In this document: positions 24,888 to 33,345 of the stretch, one piece after another
How positions within the stretch are numbered: the stretch's first letter is position 1
How the letters are laid out: each line of letters begins with the position of its first letter
Assembly: GCA_045646245.1 (NCBI GenBank)
Contig: JAZRKJ010000063.1
Span: 1-33,504 of the forward strand
DNA from: SIG607 sp045646245
GTDB lineage: Bacteria; Bacillota; Clostridia; Oscillospirales; Acutalibacteraceae
Direction: 5' to 3'
Length of the DNA stretch: 33,504 nt
Translations under genes and position numbers: made by a program
Notes under the pieces: model-generated
The model's database searches: none
What the model saw: the letters and a program-made list of their open reading frames with translations, nothing else
Told to the model about the DNA's origin: nothing

Positions 24888-25676
24888 ATGTATAAATTTG
24901 GATTTATAGGAATTGGCAATATGGGCGGTATAATTCTTGATACCGTACTTAAAACCTGTGACGGCGGGAATATTTGCGTTTGTGACAGCGACAAATCAAA
25001 GCTTGAAAGAGTAAAACCCTTTGGTGTAATCCCGCTTGACGCTAAAAAATCCGCCGCAAACAGCAAATATCTTTTTATAGGAATTAAGCCCCAAGGCTTT
25101 GAAGGGCTGTTCGAAGCTATAGAGGACGATATAAATTCCGATACCGTTATAGTAAGTATGGCGGCAGGAAAGGATATATGGTCTATTGGGCGGCTTTGCG
25201 GAGAGGATAAAAAAATCATTCGCATAATGCCCAACACCGCCGCCGCGGTAGGGGAGGGTGTTATACTTTATTGCGCCAATGAAAACGTAACAGAGGAAGA
25301 ATTAAACGTGGTCATTCACGCTCTTTCGCCTGCCGGAATAGTTGATAAAATTGAAGAAAGAAAAATCGACGCTGCCGCCGCTCTTTCGGGCTGTGGTCCC
25401 GCTTTTGTGGATTTATTTATAGAAGCTCTGGCTGACGGCGCGGTTTCCTGCGGACTTCCAAGAGATAAAGCTATTTTATATGCGGCAAAAACCGTAGAGG
25501 GCGCGGCAAAAACCGTAACCGTTACAGGGAAAAGCCCTGCAGAGCTTAAAGATCAGGTTTGCTCACCCGGAGGCACCACTATTCAGGGTGTCCGTGCTCT
25601 TGAAAAAGGCAAATTCAGAAGCGCCGCTATGGAGGCTGTAATAGCCGCCTACAACAAAACAAAGGATTTAAAATAA
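24888..25676 (+). CDS. proC: Pyrroline-5-carboxylate reductase
   Basis: 262 residues; NAD(P)H-dependent last step of proline synthesis. The Rossmann motif is FGFIGIGNMGGIIL, followed by IGIKPQGFEGL, IRIMPNTAAAVGEGV, the AALSGCGPAFVDLFIEALADGA helix start and the signature AELKDQVCSPGGTTIQGV. The ATG is preceded by TGGAGA. With proB and proA upstream this completes the pathway in one 3-kb run, although the repeat between proA and proC may separate or modulate transcription. Confidence 0.95.
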   Translation: MYKFGFIGIGNMGGIILDTVLKTCDGGNICVCDSDKSKLERVKPFGVIPLDAKKSAANSKYLFIGIKPQGFEGLFEAIEDDINSDTVIVSMAAGKDIWSIGRLCGEDKKIIRIMPNTAAAVGEGVILYCANENVTEEELNVVIHALSPAGIVDKIEERKIDAAAALSGCGPAFVDLFIEALADGAVSCGLPRDKAILYAAKTVEGAAKTVTVTGKSPAELKDQVCSPGGTTIQGVRALEKGKFRSAAMEAVIAAYNKTKDLK

Positions 25677-25677
25677 T

Positions 25678-26583
25678 ATGGAGCTTTTATATTTACTGGA
25701 AGAAATTCGTAATCCTATTCTTGACGCAATTGTTTCCTTCATAACTCTTTTCGGTGAAGAAACGGTATTTATGGCAATTTGTATGATAATATTCTGGTGC
25801 GTTGACAAATGGCAAGGCTATTACCTTTTGCTTACGGGTTTTGCAGGAACTGTTATAAATCAAACCTTGAAAATGACCTTTAAGGTGCCCCGCCCTTGGG
25901 TAAAAGACCCTGATTTTACCATTGTGGAATCGGCCAGAGAAGCCGCAACGGGTTATTCCTTCCCCAGCGGTCACACCCAGTCTTCGGTGGGTATGTTCGG
26001 CGGTATTGGAAAAGCAAATAAAAACAAAGCCATTCGCATTATTTCGGTGATTATGTGTGTATTGGTACCCTTCTCCCGCCTTTATCTCGGGGTTCACACT
26101 CCTCTTGACGTGGGTGTTTCGGTAGTTATTGCCCTTGCTCTTGTTTTTATAGGTTATCCCTTATTTAAAAAAGCAAAGGAAAGTCCCAAATGGATGTACG
26201 GAATACTTATTTTCCTTACCCTTATGGTAACCGGCGCTTTACTGTATTTCCTTTTCGGCAACCACCAAGTAAACGAAAATCTGACTTCTGCCGTTAAAAA
26301 TGCCTGCACCCTGCTTGGTTGCATTTTAGGTCTTATTGTAGTTTACACCGTTGACCGCAAAAACGACTTTACAGTGAAAGCTGTTTGGTGGGCACAAATA
26401 ATAAAGGCGGTGGGCGGTATTGCCTTGGTGCTTTGCGTTAAGGAAGGCTTTCGCGCTCCCTTTGAGCTTATATTCGGAAATGAGCTTGTTGCCCGCGGCG
26501 CCAGATACTTTATGATAGTTATGGCGGGCGGTGTGGTTTGGCCTTTAACCTTTAATTGGTTTTCACGTCTCGGTAAAAAATAA
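25678..26583 (+). CDS. PAP2-family membrane phosphatase
   Basis: 301 residues with about eight hydrophobic segments. The three PAP2 motifs are present in order: K-x6-RP in KMTFKVPRPWV, PSGH in YSFPSGHTQSS, and SR-x5-H-x3-D in SRLYLGVHTPLDVG. Such enzymes dephosphorylate lipid phosphates such as phosphatidic acid, phosphatidylglycerophosphate or undecaprenyl pyrophosphate. This one is longer than the simple ~200-residue forms, with extra C-terminal helices. It starts one base after the proC stop, so it is co-transcribed with proline genes without obvious functional link. Confidence 0.9.
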   Translation: MELLYLLEEIRNPILDAIVSFITLFGEETVFMAICMIIFWCVDKWQGYYLLLTGFAGTVINQTLKMTFKVPRPWVKDPDFTIVESAREAATGYSFPSGHTQSSVGMFGGIGKANKNKAIRIISVIMCVLVPFSRLYLGVHTPLDVGVSVVIALALVFIGYPLFKKAKESPKWMYGILIFLTLMVTGALLYFLFGNHQVNENLTSAVKNACTLLGCILGLIVVYTVDRKNDFTVKAVWWAQIIKAVGGIALVLCVKEGFRAPFELIFGNELVARGARYFMIVMAGGVVWPLTFNWFSRLGKK

Positions 26584-26598
26584 TTTACATATTAAACA

Positions 26599-26635
26599 AA
26601 AAATCTCGGTTCCTTTGAACCGAGATTTTTGTTAT
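26599..26635. terminator. Bidirectional terminator between the PAP2 and gdhA genes
   Basis: AAAAATCTCGGTTC and GAACCGAGATTTTT form a perfect stem around CTTT, with T and A runs at either side. It separates two convergent genes. Confidence 0.85.
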
Positions 26636-26648
26636 TTAAAATTGCTTA

Positions 26649-27995
26649 TTAGCAGCAGCCCTGCCACTTCATAGCTTCTGCAACCTTTAAGAAGCCTGCA
26701 ATGTTAGCGCCTGCGCAGAGGTCGCCTTCAAGACCGTATGCTTTAGCTGCGTCATAGGAGCTCTTATAGATGTTAGTCATAATCTGTTTGAGCTTTGCAT
26801 CAACTTCTTCGGCAGTCCAGCTGTATCTCATAGAGTTCTGGCTCATTTCAAGTCCGGAAACGGCAACGCCGCCGGCATTAACAGCCTTAGAAGGAGCAAT
26901 AACTACGCCGTTTTCCTTAAGATAAGCGAATGCTTCTTCGGTGGTAGGCATATTAGCAACTTCCATATAGTACTTAACGCCGTTTGCAACAATGTTTTTA
27001 GCGTCATCAATACCAACCTCGTTTTGGGTTGCGCAAGGCATAATAACGTCAGCCTTAACTTCCCAGGGACGCTTGCCTGCGTAGAAGGGAACGCCGAATT
27101 TATCAGCATAATCCTGAACCTTATCACGGCAGGAAGCGCGCATCTCAAGCATAAAGTTGATTTTTTCTTCGGTGTTGATACCGTCTGCGTCGTAAACGTA
27201 GCCGTCGGGACCGGAGATAGTAACAACCTTACCGCCAAGCTCGGTAATCTTCTTAACAGTACCCCAAGCAACGTTGCCGAAGCCGGAAACTGCAAAGGTC
27301 TTACCTTTAATATCCTCGCCGAAGGATTTAAGAACTTCAGCAGTGTAGTAAACTGCGCCGAAACCGGTAGCTTCGGGACGAATAAGAGATCCGCCGGAAG
27401 GAACGGCTTTACCGGTAAGAACGCCGGTGAATTCGTTGCAAATTCTCTTATACTGACCGAAAAGGTAACCAACTTCTCTTGCGCCAACGCCAATATCACC
27501 TGCAGGAACGTCGGTATCAGCGCCGATATGTCTGTAAAGCTCGGTCATAAAGCTCTGGCAGAAGCGCATAACCTCAGCATCGCTCTTTCCTCTGGGGTCG
27601 AAGTCAGCACCGCCTTTACCGCCGCCCATGGGAAGGCTGGTAAGGCTGTTCTTAAAGGTTTGTTCAAAGCCTAAGAACTTAATAATGGAAGCGTTAACAG
27701 AAGGATGGAAACGAAGACCGCCCTTATAGGGACCGATAGCGGAGTTAAACTGTACACGGAAGCCTCTGTTTACCTGAACCTTGCCGTTGTCGTCCATCCA
27801 CGGAACGCGGAAAACAATTTGACGTTCGGGTTCAACCATACGTTCAATAACGCCGGACTCAATAAAGTCGGGACGCTGTTCAACTACGGGTTCAAGACTT
27901 GCGAGAACTTCGGTAACAGCCTGAATAAATTCGGGCTCGCCTGCGTTACGCTTCTTAACGTTTTCAAGCACTGAAAGTAAGTATTCGTTTTTCAT
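26649..27995 (-). CDS. gdhA: NADP-specific glutamate dehydrogenase
   Basis: 448 residues, the usual length of the ~450-residue hexameric enzyme that forms glutamate from 2-oxoglutarate and ammonia. Motifs are VNRGFRVQFNSAIGPYKGGLRFH, LTSLPMGGGKGGADFDPRGKS with the catalytic Lys, FMTELYRHIGADTDVPAGDIG, and ATGFGAVYY. The coenzyme domain has VSGFGNVAWGTVKK, and a VNAGGVAVSGLEMSQN segment lies near the end. It closes with WQGCC. The ATG at 27995 follows AAAGGTG at good spacing; the upstream in-frame GTG at 28004 lies in that site. It provides glutamate that the neighbouring proBAC genes consume, though on the opposite strand. Confidence 0.95.
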   Translation of the reverse strand: MKNEYLLSVLENVKKRNAGEPEFIQAVTEVLASLEPVVEQRPDFIESGVIERMVEPERQIVFRVPWMDDNGKVQVNRGFRVQFNSAIGPYKGGLRFHPSVNASIIKFLGFEQTFKNSLTSLPMGGGKGGADFDPRGKSDAEVMRFCQSFMTELYRHIGADTDVPAGDIGVGAREVGYLFGQYKRICNEFTGVLTGKAVPSGGSLIRPEATGFGAVYYTAEVLKSFGEDIKGKTFAVSGFGNVAWGTVKKITELGGKVVTISGPDGYVYDADGINTEEKINFMLEMRASCRDKVQDYADKFGVPFYAGKRPWEVKADVIMPCATQNEVGIDDAKNIVANGVKYYMEVANMPTTEEAFAYLKENGVVIAPSKAVNAGGVAVSGLEMSQNSMRYSWTAEEVDAKLKQIMTNIYKSSYDAAKAYGLEGDLCAGANIAGFLKVAEAMKWQGCC

Positions 27996-28027
27996 TAAAA
28001 TCACACCTTTAATAAATTTATTTTATA

Positions 28028-28056
28028 ATTATATTTTATTGGAATAAAGTTGTCAA
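28028..28056 (-). promoter_or_regulatory. Sigma-A promoter of gdhA
   Basis: Minus strand TTGACA (28056-28051), a 17-base spacer and TATAAT (28033-28028): a full-consensus promoter. This suits the high expression expected of an ammonia-assimilating dehydrogenase. Confidence 0.85.
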
Positions 28057-28078
28057 TATTTTTGCTGAAATTTCTAAA

Positions 28079-29845
28079 TTACTTACGATTTTTTACGTCT
28101 TCAACAAGATTTTTTATAAAATCTGCACTAGACATTTCGGTAGTCTCAAGGGTGTCGCGGTTTCTTACCGAAACAATTCCGCTTTCGGCTTCTTTGGCTC
28201 CCAAAATAAGCATATAAGGTACGCGTTCAACAGCTTGAGCCTCTCTGATTTTATAACCGATTTTTTCGTTTCTGTCATCAAGCTGGCAACGGATTCCTGC
28301 GTTTCTTAACTGTTCGTAAATTTCGGTAGCATAGTCAAGAGTCTTTTCGGAAACGGGAAGAACCTTAACCTGAACGGGTGCAAGCCAAGCGGGGAACTTA
28401 CCTGCAAAATGCTCTGTGAGAATACCAATGAAACGTTCAATGGAGCCGAAGCAAACGCGGTGAATCATAATGGGGCGTTGCTTTTCGCCGTTTTCGTCGG
28501 TGTATTCAAGCTGGAAGTTAATGGGCATCTGGAAGTCAAGCTGAATAGTGCCGCACTGCCATGTTCTGCCTAAACTGTCTTCAAGGTGGAAGTCAATCTT
28601 CGGGCCGTAGAAAGCGCCGTCACCCTCGTTAATAGTGTAGGGAAGACCTAATTTTTCAAGAGCGCCTTTGAGACCGTTTGTTGCTGCTTCCCAGTCTTCA
28701 TCGCTTCCCATACTGTCTTCGGGACGGGTAGAAAGCTCAATAAAGTACTTAAAGCCGAACTTTTCGTAAACCTCGTTAATAAGGTGAACAACGTTCATAA
28801 TTTCGTCGGTAATCTGGTCCTTGGTCATAAAGATATGAGCATCGTCCTGAGTAAAGCAACGAACTCTGAAAAGACCGTGGAGAGCGCCCTTTAATTCGTG
28901 GCGGTGAACAAGACCAAGTTCGCCTACTCTAAGGGGTAAATCTCTGTAAGAATGAAGCTGACTCTTATAAACCATAACACCGCCGGGGCAGTTCATAGGC
29001 TTAATGCAATAGGTTTCCTCGTCAATGGTGGTGGAATACATATTATCCTTATAATGGTCCCAGTGACCGCTGGTTTCCCAAAGTCTGCGGTTCATAATAA
29101 GGGGAGTAGAAACCTCTACGTAATTTTCTCTGTAGTGAATATTTCTCCAATAATCAATAAGCGCGTTTTTAAGAGCCATACCGTTGGGTAAGAAGAAGGG
29201 GAAGCCGGGGCCTTCGTCACTCATCATAAAGAGGTTCATTTCTTTACCGATTTTACGGTGATCTCTGCGTTCTGCTTCTTCAAGAAGCTTTAAGTAATCG
29301 TCAAGCTCCTGCTGGCTTCCGAAAGCAATACCGTAAATACGGGTAAGCATTTTATTATTCTTATCATTTTTCCAATAAGCGCCGCTGGTTTTTGTTAATT
29401 TAAACGCCTTTAAAGCCTTGGTGTAGGTAAGGTGAGGGCCAACGCACATATCAATATATTCGCCTTGCTGATAAAAGCTGATTACAGCGTCTTCGTCAAG
29501 GTCGCCGATATGCTCTACCTTGTAGCTTTCCTTTCTTTCTTCCATAAGGGCGATAGCTTCTTCTCTGGGAAGAATAAAGGGCTTAACAGGAAGATTTTCT
29601 TTAACAATCTTCTTCATTTCGGCTTCAATTTTAACTAAATCCTCTTCGCCTACGGTTTTGTCGCCCAAATCAACGTCGTAATAAAAGCCTTTGTCGGTTG
29701 CGGGGCCGTAAGCAAAATCCGCTTCGGGATAAAGTCGCTTTATGGCTTGCGCCATAATATGGGCTGCTGTGTGGCGGAGTATGTGAAGCTGTTCTTCTTT
29801 TTCTTCCACTTCGGCTACTCTGCCGTCATTGTAAATAACCTTCAT
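28079..29845 (-). CDS. thrS: Threonine--tRNA ligase lacking most of the N-terminal TGS domain
   Basis: 588 residues against ~635-645 for the usual bacterial enzyme. It starts MKVIYNDGRVAEVEEKEEQL and goes straight into HILRHTAAHIMAQAI, the editing (N2) domain, so the ~60-residue TGS domain is missing. The editing domain contains FYYDVDL and MCVGPHL with the usual Cys/His. The class II core has MNCPGGVMVY (zinc Cys), RYHELKGALHGLFRV-type sequence (here RHELKGALHGLFRVRCF) and CTFQDDAH-like FTQDDAHIFM. An anticodon-binding domain closes the protein. GGAGA precedes the ATG. Expression is controlled by the T-box leader at 29882-30097. Confidence 0.94.
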   Translation of the reverse strand: MKVIYNDGRVAEVEEKEEQLHILRHTAAHIMAQAIKRLYPEADFAYGPATDKGFYYDVDLGDKTVGEEDLVKIEAEMKKIVKENLPVKPFILPREEAIALMEERKESYKVEHIGDLDEDAVISFYQQGEYIDMCVGPHLTYTKALKAFKLTKTSGAYWKNDKNNKMLTRIYGIAFGSQQELDDYLKLLEEAERRDHRKIGKEMNLFMMSDEGPGFPFFLPNGMALKNALIDYWRNIHYRENYVEVSTPLIMNRRLWETSGHWDHYKDNMYSTTIDEETYCIKPMNCPGGVMVYKSQLHSYRDLPLRVGELGLVHRHELKGALHGLFRVRCFTQDDAHIFMTKDQITDEIMNVVHLINEVYEKFGFKYFIELSTRPEDSMGSDEDWEAATNGLKGALEKLGLPYTINEGDGAFYGPKIDFHLEDSLGRTWQCGTIQLDFQMPINFQLEYTDENGEKQRPIMIHRVCFGSIERFIGILTEHFAGKFPAWLAPVQVKVLPVSEKTLDYATEIYEQLRNAGIRCQLDDRNEKIGYKIREAQAVERVPYMLILGAKEAESGIVSVRNRDTLETTEMSSADFIKNLVEDVKNRK

Positions 29846-29881
29846 TATAATTTCTCCTTTTCAGAGTTTTTTAAAATATAA

Positions 29882-30097
29882 AAACCCTTAATGCCTTTAA
29901 AAGACATTAAGGGTGCATAGACACGGTTCCACCTTAAAGTTTAACTCATTATTCCTTAACGCGGAAAACGGTACCGCTTTTTAACCGCGGTACGGCTCGG
30001 GAGTGGTCTTCACTTAAATTTCAAGGAAGCGGTTTCACCAAATCCGTTTCTCTCTTTGCTTTACGTTTAAGCTACTCTTTCCGTCAAAGCCTTTAAC
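29882..30097 (-). ncRNA. T-box leader upstream of thrS
   Basis: On the minus strand this leader carries the T-box core AAGGTGGAACCGTG (29935-29922). A terminator hairpin follows, with arms CCCTTAATG and CATTAAGGG (29914-29884) and a T run. Upstream are the AG-bulge string AAAGAGAGAAAC and Stem I-like GGATTTGGTGAAACCG. A candidate Thr specifier ACC lies at 30007-30005 in GAAGACCACTC, followed by a purine. Such leaders bind uncharged tRNA-Thr through the codon and the CCA end and then allow read-through. Promoter and start of transcription are at 30104-30132. Specifier assignment is by eye. Confidence 0.9.
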
Positions 30098-30103
30098 ATA
30101 GTT

Positions 30104-30132
30104 ATTTTATCACTATAAATAAGATTTGTCAA
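30104..30132 (-). promoter_or_regulatory. Sigma-A promoter of the thrS T-box leader
   Basis: Minus strand TTGACA (30132-30127), a 17-base spacer and TAAAAT (30109-30104). The -35 box directly abuts the rpiB stop codon at 30133, so thrS can be switched independently of the upstream tsaE-tsaB-rpiB transcript. Confidence 0.8.
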
Positions 30133-30576
30133 TCAGTTTATCTCTTCAATAGCGGTAATTTTATCAATGCGTTTTTGATGTCTTCCGCCTTCAAATTCGG
30201 TATCAACGAAAAGGTCGGCAAGCTCAAGGGCGGTACCTACACCGATAACGCGGCCGCCAAGGCAAAGAACGTTAGAATCGTTGTGGAGACGGGTGTATTT
30301 AGCAGAGAAATGGTCGCTGCAAACTGCGGCGCGGATTCCCTTTACTTTATTGGCGGCAAGTGACATACCAATACCGGTTCCGCAAACAAGAATACCTCTT
30401 TCACATTCGCCGTTTTTAATTGCGGCGGTAACCTTAACTGCAATATCGGGGTAGTCAACCGAAATCTGTTCATAAATACCAAAGTCAACTACTTCAAAGC
30501 CGCGTTCTTTAAGATGCTCGGCAATAGCGTTTTTGTGTTCAAGGCCGCCGTGGTCACAACCAATTGCAATTTTCAT
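30133..30576 (-). CDS. rpiB: Ribose-5-phosphate isomerase B
   Basis: 147 residues of the RpiB/LacAB family, interconverting ribose-5-phosphate and ribulose-5-phosphate. IAIGCDHGGLEHKN is at the N-terminus. CGTGIGMSLAANKVKGIRAA carries the active-site Cys and the phosphate loop, and LHNDSNVLCLGGRVIG follows. Length is typical. The ATG overlaps the tsaB stop by 4 bases, so translation is coupled. LacA/LacB or sugar-phosphate epimerisation variants cannot be excluded, but the isolated single copy fits RpiB. Confidence 0.94.
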   Translation of the reverse strand: MKIAIGCDHGGLEHKNAIAEHLKERGFEVVDFGIYEQISVDYPDIAVKVTAAIKNGECERGILVCGTGIGMSLAANKVKGIRAAVCSDHFSAKYTRLHNDSNVLCLGGRVIGVGTALELADLFVDTEFEGGRHQKRIDKITAIEEIN

Positions 30577-31289
30577 TTTAAATTCTCCCTTTTCTTTTTT
30601 AAATTTAATTCTCTTTCTGCCTGAGGCAGACGTAAATAAACGGGTAAAAGCTGCTCTGCCGAAACGGTTTCACCCTTTTTGTACTTTTCATAAGCGCAAA
30701 GCGCTACGCCGGTGGCTTTCTGATAAAGAAGGTCGCCCTTTGCAATAATTACCCCTTTTTTATCCTTTACACAAGGGTAAAAAACCTGAACGCCGTCCCC
30801 CGCAATAATAACGGGGCATTTATAACGGCTCTTTTTAATTTTCTCCGCCAAATCGGAAATAGCTACCGCCTTATCGGGGGAAATACGCTTAACTTTACCG
30901 TTGTTTATGCGGAAAAGAGCGGCGTAAGCCTGATTACAACGGGCGTCCATAACGGCGCAGACAAGAGCGTCTTGTCCTAAAAAGTTATAAGCAATAGCTT
31001 CAAGTGTTGAAACGGGTATACAGGGCTTATCAGCGGGAAGCGCCATACCCTTTACGGCAGAAATTCCTATTCTTACCCCCGTAAATGAACCGGGACCCGC
31101 CGAAATCGCAAAAGCGTCAATATCGCTTATATCGGTTTTGCTGTGGCTGAGCATTCCGCTTATCATAGGAAGAAGGGTTTGAGAGTGGGTAAGCGGTACG
31201 TTAACAAAGGAGGAAGCGAGAATTTTTTCCTCTTCGCTTACAGCGCAGGAAGCAGATTTTGCTGAACATTCGCAGGAAAGTATTTTCAT
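30573..31289 (-). CDS. tsaB: tRNA threonylcarbamoyladenosine biosynthesis protein TsaB
   Basis: 238 residues of the ASKHA-fold TsaB (YeaZ) family, the partner that activates TsaD in forming t6A at tRNA position 37. Features are the N-terminal ILSCECSAKSASCAV, a LPMISGMLSHS segment, AISAGPGSFTGVRIGISAVKGMA, and CAVMDARCNQAYAALF. It overlaps tsaE by 1 base upstream and rpiB by 4 bases downstream. TsaD and RimI, which often follow, are not in the window. Confidence 0.92.
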   Translation of the reverse strand: MKILSCECSAKSASCAVSEEEKILASSFVNVPLTHSQTLLPMISGMLSHSKTDISDIDAFAISAGPGSFTGVRIGISAVKGMALPADKPCIPVSTLEAIAYNFLGQDALVCAVMDARCNQAYAALFRINNGKVKRISPDKAVAISDLAEKIKKSRYKCPVIIAGDGVQVFYPCVKDKKGVIIAKGDLLYQKATGVALCAYEKYKKGETVSAEQLLPVYLRLPQAERELNLKKKRENLK

Positions 31290-31714
31290 TAAAAGCCGCC
31301 TCCTTCAACGGTGATTTTTCGTGAGCTGTCACCGATGCGTTCTATTGTGACGTAAACCGTATTGTTCGGGAGAGCGGCGGCGATATTTTCGCTCCACTCC
31401 ACGGCAATAACGCCCTTTTCGTTCATATAATCGAAGAATCCGCAAGAGTCAAGGTCTTCCCAGCTTTCAATTCGGTACATATCAAAATGAAAAAGCGGGA
31501 GTCTGCCGCCTCGGTATTCGTTAATAATTGCAAAGGTGGGGCTTGAAACATCCCCCGTAAAACCTAATCCGCGGGCAAGACCGCGGGTAAAATGGGTTTT
31601 ACCCATTCCCATACCGCCCTCAAAGGCTATTACAGTACCGCCCTGAAGCGTTTTGGCAAGGGAAAACGCGAAATCTTCGGTGGCTTTGGGTGAATCTGAT
31701 AAAAATTCTTGCAT
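31289..31714 (-). CDS. tsaE: tRNA threonylcarbamoyladenosine biosynthesis ATPase TsaE
   Basis: 141 residues; P-loop ATPase TsaE (YjeE) needed for multiple-turnover t6A synthesis. The Walker A motif is EGGMGMGKTHFTRGLARGLG, followed by DVSSPTFAIINEYRG, PLFHFDMYRIESWEDL and GVIAVEWSENIAAALP. GAAAGGAG precedes the ATG at a good distance. It heads a tsaE-tsaB-rpiB operon with its own promoter. Confidence 0.94.
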   Translation of the reverse strand: MQEFLSDSPKATEDFAFSLAKTLQGGTVIAFEGGMGMGKTHFTRGLARGLGFTGDVSSPTFAIINEYRGGRLPLFHFDMYRIESWEDLDSCGFFDYMNEKGVIAVEWSENIAAALPNNTVYVTIERIGDSSRKITVEGGGF

Positions 31715-31744
31715 AAAACGCTCCTTTCGGTAATTGCTTAGAAT

Positions 31745-31773
31745 ATTATACCATTTAAGGTTAATAGTTGCAA
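31745..31773 (-). promoter_or_regulatory. Sigma-A promoter of the tsaE-tsaB-rpiB operon
   Basis: Minus strand TTGCAA (31773-31768), a 17-base spacer and TATAAT (31750-31745) with a TGG extended -10. The -35 box lies inside a 12-bp palindrome TAGTTGCAACTA. Unlike the case at 15320, no -10 box is found at the mirrored position on the other strand. Confidence 0.8.
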
Positions 31774-31849
31774 CTAAAATATATAGTTGAAAAAAGAAGA
31801 ATTATATTATAAAATAGACGTATAGATTTTTGAAAGGCAGGGAAAAGGT

Positions 31850-32992
31850 ATGAAAGGTTTTTTTGCGCGTATAGCCGACTATATCCGCGAAGTGGACAAG
31901 TTTATGCTTTTTCTTTGTATTTTCACCACTTCGTTCGGATGTATGGCGGTTTTCTCCGCAACCCGATATACAGGCAGCCCGCGGCAGTTTATAATGCAGG
32001 TAGTGGCTATGCTGCTTGGCGTTGTTGCCGCCGTAGTAATTTCTCTTTTTGATTACGAAACTTTTTATAAGTGGTGGTACGCCGCCGCGGCTATCGGGCT
32101 TATTCCCGTTTTGCTCACCTTTGTTATCGGTTTCGGCCCTGCGGGTACCGACGATAAAGCGTGGCTTAATTTGGGTATTACCACTTTCCAGCCTTCGGAG
32201 CTTATGAAGGCGTGCTTTATCGTCACTTTTTCAATGCATATTTCCCGTGTTCGGGAAAAAATAAATAAGCTTTCCACCCTTATTCCCGTCTGCGCCCACG
32301 GTGCTCTTCCCGTTTTGCTTATTCACTTCCAGGGGGATGACGGTACTGCTCTTGTTTTTGCAATAATGGTACTGTGTATGCTTTGGGTAGGGGGAGTGCA
32401 TTATAAGTATTTTTTAATACTTTTCGGCGCTGTTCTCGTTCTTGCGCCCGTTATTTACTTCTTTGTAATGAATGCCGACCAGCAGGCGCGTATACAAACT
32501 ATGTTTGACCTTGAAGCCGATATTTTAGGCGATGGCTGGCAGCAGTACAGGGGAAGGGTAGCCCTTTCCAACGGCGGCTTCTGGGGACAAGGCTATTTAA
32601 AGGGAAGCCTTACTCAGCTTGGTCAGTCGGGTGTTCCCGAAGGCTATAATGACTTTATTTTCGTTACAATCGGCGAAGAGCTGGGCTTTGCGGGCGCCGC
32701 CTTAGCGGTGATTTTACTTGCCGCCATTTCTTTTAGGTGTTTGCACGTTGCTAAAATGACCAACAACCTTGCGGGAAAGCTTATTTGCGTTGGCTTCTTC
32801 GGTTGGGTTATGGCGCAAATTGCCATAAACCTCGGTATGTGCCTCTCCCTTCTTCCCGTTATCGGCGTAACCTTGCCCTTCTTCTCGGCGGGCGGCACTT
32901 CGCTTTCCTGCCTTTATTTGGGGGTAGGACTGGTGCTCAGCGTTTATATGCACCGAAATTCCCGAACGGTATACCTGCACGAATTAAGATGA
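31850..32992 (+). CDS. FtsW/RodA/SpoVE family peptidoglycan glycosyltransferase
   Basis: 380 residues with about ten membrane helices. The SEDS family signatures are GSPRQFIMQVVAM, KAWLNLGITTFQPSELMK, FQGDDGTALVF containing the catalytic Asp region, and GVPEGYNDFIFVTIGEELGFAG. The last helices contain VIGVTLPFFSAGGTSLSC. These proteins polymerise lipid II together with a class B penicillin-binding protein. I cannot tell RodA from FtsW or SpoVE by sequence alone; no penicillin-binding protein gene is adjacent. GGGAAAAGG precedes the ATG. It is divergent from tsaE. Confidence 0.9.
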   Translation: MKGFFARIADYIREVDKFMLFLCIFTTSFGCMAVFSATRYTGSPRQFIMQVVAMLLGVVAAVVISLFDYETFYKWWYAAAAIGLIPVLLTFVIGFGPAGTDDKAWLNLGITTFQPSELMKACFIVTFSMHISRVREKINKLSTLIPVCAHGALPVLLIHFQGDDGTALVFAIMVLCMLWVGGVHYKYFLILFGAVLVLAPVIYFFVMNADQQARIQTMFDLEADILGDGWQQYRGRVALSNGGFWGQGYLKGSLTQLGQSGVPEGYNDFIFVTIGEELGFAGAALAVILLAAISFRCLHVAKMTNNLAGKLICVGFFGWVMAQIAINLGMCLSLLPVIGVTLPFFSAGGTSLSCLYLGVGLVLSVYMHRNSRTVYLHELR

Positions 32993-33013
32993 AATTTGTT
33001 GTAAATTTGTATA

Positions 33014-33053
33014 AAATTGGCAGTTTTCTTTTATTGAAACTGCCGATTTTTTT
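33014..33053 (+). terminator. Rho-independent terminator after the SEDS-family gene
   Basis: GGCAGTTT (33019-33026) and AAACTGCC (33037-33044) with flanking AT pairs, followed by a T7 run. Confidence 0.8.
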
Positions 33054-33085
33054 ATTTTTAAAAATTTTTTGTCAAAAAACGCCTT

Positions 33086-33133
33086 TTGCTTCGTTCTAAA
33101 TATAGAGATATAAAATAATTTAGGTCTCTATAT
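33086..33133 (+). promoter_or_regulatory. Promoter and inverted repeat ahead of the small secreted protein gene
   Basis: TTGCTT (33086-33091), a 17-base spacer and TATAAA (33109-33114). A 9-bp perfect inverted repeat, ATATAGAGA (33100-33108) and TCTCTATAT (33125-33133), brackets the -10 box and the likely start of transcription. It is placed like an operator for a repressor. AAAGGAG follows ahead of the ATG at 33154. Confidence 0.55.
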
Positions 33134-33153
33134 AATAAAAGGAGTGTATATTT

Positions 33154-33345
33154 ATGAAAAAAAGAATTTTAAGTTTGATTTTGGCAGTACTTATGCTATT
33201 CACCTTTAATATAGGTGCAAACGCCGAAACCGCAGTGCAACCCAGATACAGCTATACAAACAGTAATGATGCCATTATAAAAACACAGGGGACGGTTCTC
33301 TGTGTTGACAAGAAAGGTAAGTTTTGGTATAATAATCAAGGGTGA
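33154..33345 (+). pseudogene. Small secreted protein, truncated by a repeat/transposase insertion
   Basis: The frame starts with a clear signal peptide (MKKRILSLILAVLMLFTF, cleavage likely after NIGANA) and ~20 residues of mature sequence (ETAVQPRYSYTNSN). It then enters the first copy of the 83-bp repeat at 33279 and ends in repeat-encoded residues (CVDKKGKFWYNNQG). The native coding part is about 41 residues. The start resembles small secreted proteins common in Clostridia with an N-terminal IQPRY-type motif; no function known to me. The rest of the original gene may lie beyond the inserted transposase, outside the window. Confidence 0.6.

Noticed and set aside
27024..27674. A 216-residue plus-strand frame inside gdhA
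   Set aside because: It is antisense to the conserved gdhA coding sequence; long open antisense frames are common over strongly biased codons.
31787..31813. Plus-strand promoter TTGAAA/TATAAA ahead of the SEDS-family gene
   Set aside because: The spacer is only 15 bases, too short to call with confidence; a promoter is expected here, but its boxes are uncertain.
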